The translations under genes and the position numbers were made by a program. From JBBRGG01 sp038240875 (GTDB lineage: Bacteria; Planctomycetota; Phycisphaerae; Phycisphaerales; UBA1924), in the NCBI GenBank assembly GCA_038240875.1, contig JBBRGG010000203.1:1-6302 (forward strand): 6,302 nt of DNA, in the 5' to 3' direction. The notes under the pieces are model-generated. The model was not told the origin of the DNA. It saw only the letters and a list, made by a program, of their open reading frames with translations, and did not search any database. This document shows positions 1 to 4,206 of the stretch, piece after piece; position 1 is the stretch's first letter, and each line of letters begins with the position of its first letter.

Positions 1-840
1 AATCAACAGCAACATACCGCGCATAAACGAGTTGGATTGTGTGAGAAGAATCGGCTGCAAATAGAACGAGCACGAGTTACTGAGCCGTGAACCCCCATCG
101 ACGCCGATATTGGTCCTCGTGATGAACCCGGCTTTGGAAGAAGCAAGAAACAGAACCGCCGCCGCAACTTCCGCCGACGTATCGACGCGACCGATTGAGT
201 GCAACCCAGCGAGGCCTTTGCGCAAATCAGCGTCTTCAGGACCAGCAAAGCGTGTACGCATGTCTGTATCACTTGCCGCGGGGCTTACCGCGTTCACGCG
301 AATCTTCTGCGGAATCAGTTCAAGCGCGAGCGCCTTGGTCAACCCGAGCGTCGCGTGCTTGGCGGCGATATAAATCGAAATATTCGCCATCTCGATGAGC
401 CCGGCAATCGACGCTATATTGACGATCGAGCCCCCGCCACTCTTGGCGATAGCCGGGGCCGCGTGCTTGGTCGCGAGGATCACGCCCAGCACATTGGTAT
501 CCATCACCTTGCGATAATCTTCAACCGAGCGCTCGCAAGAGGCGCAGCTACTCAAAGCCCGCGTTATTAAACATATCGAGCTTGCCAAAGGTCTTGGTCG
601 TGAACGCCACCATGTTCGCAATATCAGTTTCGACCGTCACGTCCGCACGCACAAACGCGCCAAGGCCGCACGCGCATTTAATCTACTCAACAGTTTCGGA
701 GCCTTCCTTCTCGCGACGCCCTGAGACCACGACGCTCGCGCCTTGCCAGGCAAACTCAATTGCGGTCCGCGACCAATGCCGCAGGTGCCACTGGTGATGA
801 TAACGACTTTGCCTGCGAATTCTTTGGTCTGGCTGGCAAT
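1..840 (-). pseudogene. Decayed short-chain dehydrogenase/reductase (SDR)
   Basis: The minus strand encodes nearly a whole classical SDR (NAD(P)-dependent oxidoreductase), but in pieces. From about 813 one frame gives GKVVIIT...GIGR, the Rossmann dinucleotide motif. Near 766 the frame shifts to TAIEFAWQGASVVVSGRR, which hits an in-frame TAG at 683-685. The same frame continues past it as FVRADVTVETD and FGKLDMFNNAG until TAG at 548-550. A short third-frame stretch (APLA) follows, and then the first frame resumes at ERSVEDYRKVMDTNVLG. It stays open to the window edge, with the catalytic serine in NIASIAG, the YxxxK pair in YIAAK, VNAVSP and a C-terminal GVDGG. The lesions fit three single-base deletions plus one substitution (a TTG Leu codon to TAG). 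The expected start codon is ATT (838-840). The usual stop soon after VDGG is also absent, and about 22 extra codons run off the window. Substrate cannot be told. Consensus sequencing error is the main alternative to true decay. Confidence 0.85.
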
Positions 841-870
841 TTGGATACCAGCCGGTATCCAAATTGGATA
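837..870. promoter_or_regulatory. Palindromic operator-like cluster at the SDR start
   Basis: On the plus strand, 837-849 (CAATTTGGATACC) and 854-866 (GGTATCCAAATTG) form a perfect 13-bp inverted repeat with a 4-nt centre. A second, overlapping palindrome at 856-870 (TATCCAA-A-TTGGATA) shares the right arm. There are thus three TTGGATA/TATCCAA half-sites in 34 bp. The cluster lies at the expected translation start of the decayed SDR, where a dimeric repressor such as TetR or HxlR type would be expected to bind. The assignment as an operator is inference. No regulator gene was recognised beside it in the window. Confidence 0.5.
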
Positions 871-1038
871 TTGTTTTGGCTATTGGGTCTGATCTTCTTT
901 CATTCATGAACGCCCGCGCAGCACGCTGACCTGGCAAGCCCTGCGAAGCGTTTGGTTGTTCGTTGGCACTTTGATGCCGATACGGCATTCTCGGTGACAC
1001 GCCACTTCTGTACGATTTCAGGAAGCCTTTGCAATGGA

Positions 1039-1062
1039 TCAAAGCATTCACACATGCTTTGA
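1039..1062 (-). terminator. Hairpin overlapping the polX stop codon
   Basis: TCAAAGCAT (1039-1047) and ATGCTTTGA (1054-1062) form a perfect 9-bp stem around a 6-nt loop that contains the polX TGA stop (1048-1050). It is placed where a transcript end or 3' protective hairpin would be. However, no run of T follows on the minus strand, so it does not meet the usual intrinsic-terminator pattern. Confidence 0.3.
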
Positions 1063-3090
1063 CTTTAACCAAGTAGCAAGAGCCGCCTCATCCCAAGTGT
1101 TCACGCATCGCTCTCGCGTGCACCACCCTCGCCGCGCGGTCTCGACGCCAAACCGCAAGTTGTCAAAGTCCACCGCGTCATGCACGTCGCAATTTATCGC
1201 GATGGTGCAACCCGCATCTATCGCGGCCCGCACATGCGTATCACGCAGGTCAAGCCGCATCCAATGGCAGTTCACTTCCAACGCGACTTTGTGCTTCGCC
1301 GCAGCGGCAAACAGCGCGGGCATGTCTGGGCTCAACCCGGCTCGCTTATTGATCAGCCGACCCGTCGGGTGCCCGAGCACATGCACGTATGGATTCTCAA
1401 TTGCCTTGAGCAAGCGACGCGTTGCACTCTGCGGATCCTGCGTCAACGCAACGTGTGGCGACGCAACCACTACATCAAGCTTGGCAAGAATCTCATCGGG
1501 ATAATCCAGCCCGCCATTGACGAGGATGTCAACCTCGCTCCCCGCGAGAATGCGAATACCTGGAACCAGTGCGCGAGCCGCACGGATCGCGTCGATATGC
1601 GCGAGCAATCGCTCGGCGGAAAGTCCATTAGCCACGCCGCTGCTCCGCGAATGATCCGTCACCGCGATGGTGTGAAAGCCGCGCGCCTTGGCCGCTCGCG
1701 CGAGCTCGACGATGCTCAAGAAACCATCGCTCGCGGTGGTGTGCGCGTGCAATTCGGCTTTGATATCCGCAACTTCCACAAGGGGCACGCGAACAGAGCC
1801 CGCCGCGTACGCCTCAAATTCACCGCGATCTTCTCGTACTTCGGGCAAGATGAATTCAAGGCCCAATGCCGCGTGTACATCGGATTCGGTCGCCCCGGCG
1901 ATCGCGTGCACACCACGCTCTTGTGGCGGAAGTGCTTTCTTCTTCGCGTCATGTGCGTGAACAGGCGCATCATCCGGATACAGCCCCCACTCATTCAGCG
2001 TGAGCCCGCGCTTCTGCGCCCGCTCGCGCATGTTCACGTTGTGCTCCTTGCTCCCCGTGAAGTAGCACATCGCCGCACCCCACGAAGCCAATGGCACAAC
2101 CCGTACGTCCACTTGGATAGCCCCATCGTCGGCTTCGTCGTTCTCATCTTTAACCGACTTGGTCCATCGGCCAAAGTCCACGCCCAGCGACACTCGCGCC
2201 GACGCCTTCGTATCGCCCGATGCAAGCACGCGAACCACGCCAGGCATCGTCGTAAACGCACGCATCACATTCCGCGCAGCTACGTTCGACGCTTCATCAA
2301 GCATGCTTCCATTCGTGATTTCTTCGTTCATACTCGGCGTGAGCGCGACAAGAATATCAATATCGCCAATCGTGTCCTTCCCTCGCCGAAGCGAGCCCGC
2401 GGCCTCGGCTCGCGCAACGCCAGGCAACTCTCTCAGCACAGCTTCTACTTTGTTCGCAAGCATCCGCCCCAGCGCAACCCACGTCCGCCTGCCCGTAGTA
2501 GAAGCAAACGCGAGCGACTCTTTGATCTTCGCCACGCTCTTCTCGCCCATCCGCGGCAGGCTCAATATCGACCCATCTTCAATCGCGGCACGCAGCCTCG
2601 CCGCATCGGTGATCCCGCCATCTACCCACATGCTTCGAACCGTCTTTGGCCCAAGCCCAGGCACATTCAACAGTTCGAGCACGCCCGCAGGAATCTGCTC
2701 ACGCAGCGCAGCAAGCTCTGGGTGCGTGCCCGTGCGTGCAATCTCCATGATCTTGTCCGCGAGCTTGGGGCCGATGCCTTCGATGGAAAGCAACTGTTCG
2801 CGCGTGAGTGATTGAACCGGCGCTACAAGGCCTTCCATCGCACGAGCGGCTCGCGCGTGTGCACTCACGCGAAAGCCATCTTCGCCGTTGAGTTCGAGCA
2901 TGCGGGCAAAGTCTTGCAGAGCCGCCGCTACCGCCTCATTGCTCAATGAGCTTGCCGACGAGAGTGTCGGCACGCTTGACGCTACTTCTACTTCACGTGG
3001 CTGCGCCTTTGCCTCATCAGCCTTTGCAGGCTTGTCTACTTTGGCAGGCTTGTCTACTTTGGCAGGCTTGTCTGGCTTCTTGCTGGGCAT
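1048..3090 (-). CDS. polX: DNA polymerase X family protein with PHP domain
   Basis: Bacterial PolX enzymes fill short gaps during base-excision repair and carry a C-terminal metal-dependent PHP nuclease. Numbered from the ATG at 3090 (680 aa): a Lys/Pro/Ala-rich tail (1-30) leads into the helical lyase-like domain. Helix-hairpin-helix motifs lie at IEGIGPKLADKI (about 103-114) and VPGLGPKTV (about 143-151). The palm carries AGSLRRG (231-237), the catalytic GDIDIL (242-247, Asp243 and Asp245) and a third Asp in VDVRVVP (Asp328), then YFTGSKEHN (343-351). The PHP domain has HAH (448-450), TDH (478-480), GSEVD (517-521), SPH (544-546), HPTGR (574-578), EVN (605-607) and DVH (635-637). All metal ligands I expect appear present, so both activities are probably intact. 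The start is uncertain. A GTG at 3129, 2 nt after the upstream stop, adds 13 residues. ATG 3090 is preferred because MPSKKPDKP resembles a natural basic N-terminus, although neither start has a good ribosome-binding site. Likely the last gene of its operon. Confidence 0.95.
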   Translation of the reverse strand: MPSKKPDKPAKVDKPAKVDKPAKADEAKAQPREVEVASSVPTLSSASSLSNEAVAAALQDFARMLELNGEDGFRVSAHARAARAMEGLVAPVQSLTREQLLSIEGIGPKLADKIMEIARTGTHPELAALREQIPAGVLELLNVPGLGPKTVRSMWVDGGITDAARLRAAIEDGSILSLPRMGEKSVAKIKESLAFASTTGRRTWVALGRMLANKVEAVLRELPGVARAEAAGSLRRGKDTIGDIDILVALTPSMNEEITNGSMLDEASNVAARNVMRAFTTMPGVVRVLASGDTKASARVSLGVDFGRWTKSVKDENDEADDGAIQVDVRVVPLASWGAAMCYFTGSKEHNVNMRERAQKRGLTLNEWGLYPDDAPVHAHDAKKKALPPQERGVHAIAGATESDVHAALGLEFILPEVREDRGEFEAYAAGSVRVPLVEVADIKAELHAHTTASDGFLSIVELARAAKARGFHTIAVTDHSRSSGVANGLSAERLLAHIDAIRAARALVPGIRILAGSEVDILVNGGLDYPDEILAKLDVVVASPHVALTQDPQSATRRLLKAIENPYVHVLGHPTGRLINKRAGLSPDMPALFAAAAKHKVALEVNCHWMRLDLRDTHVRAAIDAGCTIAINCDVHDAVDFDNLRFGVETARRGWCTRERCVNTWDEAALATWLKSKHV
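3026..3079. repeat. 18-bp tandem repeat in the polX N-terminal tail
   Basis: Two exact 18-bp copies (plus-strand unit GCAGGCTTGTCTACTTTG at 3026-3043 and 3044-3061) are followed by a partial third (3062-3079, diverging after GCAGGCTTGTCT). On the coding strand each unit specifies six residues, giving an iterated DKPAKV tail. The unit length is a multiple of three, so copy-number change would only lengthen or shorten a basic, probably disordered tail. Confidence 0.9.
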
Positions 3091-3131
3091 CCACCATCGT
3101 TGGCCAGCAACCACGCCCGCGTCCAACACGT

Positions 3132-3617
3132 TCAGCCCGTGCCCGAACGCCGCTTGGTCGAAGCCTTGGCCTTATCTACTGCTTTGGCTGAAACACGCAC
3201 TTCGTGCGGAGCTCGCGCAACGATCGGCGATTTGCTCGTCGGCATGACGTACTCCGTCTCGATCTGCTCCACATACCCCTCCCGTCGCATCGGGGGCGTC
3301 AGATGCGTCAAACACTGCCCACCAACAACTAGGCCACGCGCGTACGTCTCTGTCACCTTGCGTTCGATCGCTTCAACAACCGCCTCACGGTCGGCACGAT
3401 CAACCAGCAACAACGCGGCCGCCAGCCGACGAACCAGATCAGGACCCGCTGGCTGAAGAAGTTCCACCACCATCCGGACGTGCTCGCTTGGGGAGAGCGT
3501 CGGCAATGGACCGGGCTCGAGCGTCGGTTGATGCAGCGGCACTTGCCTGCCCGTCGACGGCGTCGGTTTCTGGTTGTGCATTGTCTGCTTCGATGACTTG
3601 AGATTCTTGCGCGCCAT
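3132..3617 (-). CDS. Hypothetical protein overlapping the HTH gene
   Basis: I do not recognise this family. From ATG 3617 it would be 161 aa: a basic, low-complexity first 40 residues (MARKNLKSSKQ...), then a helical-looking core SEHVRMVVELLQPAGPDLVRRLAAALLLVDRADREAVVEAIERKV (start of core about residue 44), then THLTPPMRREGYVEQIETEY and a Lys-rich tail ending STKRRSGTG. There is no signal peptide or membrane helix; the LAAALLL stretch is short and charge-flanked. It overlaps the upstream HTH gene by 179 nt in the +1 frame, and its stop is 2 nt before the longest possible polX start. A GAG lies 9 nt before ATG 3617, a weak ribosome-binding site. TTG 3644, ATG 3581 and ATG 3473 are alternative starts. 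It could instead be the C-terminal part of the HTH protein reached by a frameshift. The orderly core argues that the frame is really translated. Confidence 0.6.
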   Translation of the reverse strand: MARKNLKSSKQTMHNQKPTPSTGRQVPLHQPTLEPGPLPTLSPSEHVRMVVELLQPAGPDLVRRLAAALLLVDRADREAVVEAIERKVTETYARGLVVGGQCLTHLTPPMRREGYVEQIETEYVMPTSKSPIVARAPHEVRVSAKAVDKAKASTKRRSGTG

Positions 3618-4077
3618 TGATCGATTCTCGATTCGTTCGAGCAAGTGCCTCGGCCAGGTTTGTATCTGCTACTGGCTTACCTTCCAAACTCGGCGCATTC
3701 GCCCGGATCCGTGTTTCCAGCGTTTGGATATACACCTCGATCCGCTCCACACGCGAGATCAGCTTCTCGATCGTCGCGGCCATCGCGTTCAAAAGCTCCG
3801 TCACGCTCGCTTCACGCAGCACATACCCGCGTACCTCGCGCTGACGCATCGTGCCTGTCCCATTCAGCAACCAGTCAATGCTCACTTCTAAAGCCGTGGC
3901 AAACGCCGATAAAAACTCAACGTTCGGCACCGCGCCCTGCATGTACCGCCGAACCGTCTCGGGATGTGTACTCGTCAGCTCCCCCAGCTCGCGATACGAG
4001 CGATCCGATGCTGCGATGCTGCGATGCTGCGATGCGAAGACGATCATGCATGTTTGGCTGTTCCACAATGCCAACAT
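3439..4077 (-). CDS. HTH (Cro/C1-like) regulator with coiled coil
   Basis: A probable DNA-binding protein of 212 aa. Residues 26-73 form a Cro/C1-type helix-turn-helix: SYRELGELTSTHPETVRRYMQG, with TVRRYMQG as the likely recognition helix, followed by EFLSAFATALEVSIDWLLNGTG. Residues about 90-126 (LNAMAATIEKLISRVERIEVYIQTLETRI) look like an amphipathic coiled coil that could mediate dimerisation. The rest is an acidic, Ala/Ser-rich linker ending near IADALPKRARPDGGG. ATG 4077 is favoured because AGG lies 5 nt upstream (GGAATAGGCTGCT); the in-frame ATG 4047 has no such site. Codons 15-24 are written by an 8-bp tandem repeat, so copy-number change would alter the frame just before the HTH. The spacer upstream holds two palindromes that it or another factor could bind. 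It heads a run that continues through the overlapping gene into polX. The target is unknown. Confidence 0.85.
   Translation of the reverse strand: MLALWNSQTCMIVFASQHRSIAASDRSYRELGELTSTHPETVRRYMQGAVPNVEFLSAFATALEVSIDWLLNGTGTMRQREVRGYVLREASVTELLNAMAATIEKLISRVERIEVYIQTLETRIRANAPSLEGKPVADTNLAEALARTNRESINGAQESQVIEADNAQPETDAVDGQASAAASTDARARSIADALPKRARPDGGGTSSASGS
4007..4035. repeat. 8-bp tandem repeat inside the HTH gene start
   Basis: The plus-strand unit GATGCTGC occurs three times exactly (4007-4014, 4015-4022, 4023-4030), followed by GATGC (4031-4035). On the coding strand this is GCAGCATC repeated, within the first 25 codons of the HTH gene. Eight is not a multiple of three, so gain or loss of one copy shifts the frame between the start codon and the DNA-binding domain. 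Confidence 0.9.
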
Positions 4078-4111
4078 AGCAGCCTATTCCAACGTGTGTA
4101 GAGCGTCACCA

Positions 4112-4131
4112 AAGTTTCTTGTATGAAACTT
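4112..4131. promoter_or_regulatory. Inverted repeat upstream of the HTH gene (proximal)
   Basis: AAGTTTC (4112-4118) and GAAACTT (4125-4131) are perfect 7-bp arms around TTGTAT. The site lies 35 nt upstream of the HTH start codon, where it could overlap a promoter or form a leader hairpin. No convincing -35/-10 pair was found beside it, so its role as an operator is inference. Confidence 0.4.
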
Positions 4132-4152
4132 CTTTCTTAAATGCTACACCCA

Positions 4153-4168
4153 ATGTAAATCTTTACAT
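4153..4168. promoter_or_regulatory. Inverted repeat upstream of the HTH gene (distal)
   Basis: ATGTAAA (4153-4159) and TTTACAT (4162-4168) form a perfect palindrome with a 2-nt centre. It lies between the recG stop and the HTH gene, about 75 nt upstream of the HTH start. The size and symmetry suit a small HTH dimer, and autoregulation by the adjacent gene product is the simplest guess. The sequence differs from the proximal inverted repeat, so they are probably not two copies of one operator. Confidence 0.45.
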
Positions 4169-4206
4169 CGAATAACATCAAAGGTTTACCCTTGGCACGC
4201 ATCCAC

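Noticed and set aside
871..1038. Possible remnant of a divergent TetR/HxlR-type regulator next to the SDR operator
   Set aside because: I scanned all frames by eye and found no helix-turn-helix or other family signature.
683..1072. A 129-codon minus-strand open frame between polX and the SDR remnant
   Set aside because: Only its last 29 or so codons match protein (the SDR fragment). The rest is low-likelihood sequence crossing the palindrome and spacer, so it is not a gene.
1180..2811. A 543-codon open frame on the plus strand opposite polX
   Set aside because: It is antisense to an intact PolX with every expected motif. Its product is Arg/His-rich without recognisable domains, as expected for a shadow frame in GC-rich coding DNA.
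4179..4194. CAAGGG-TAAA-CCTTTG stem on the minus strand after the recG stop as a terminator
   Set aside because: The stem has only six pairs including a wobble, and no T-run follows; the support is too weak to annotate.
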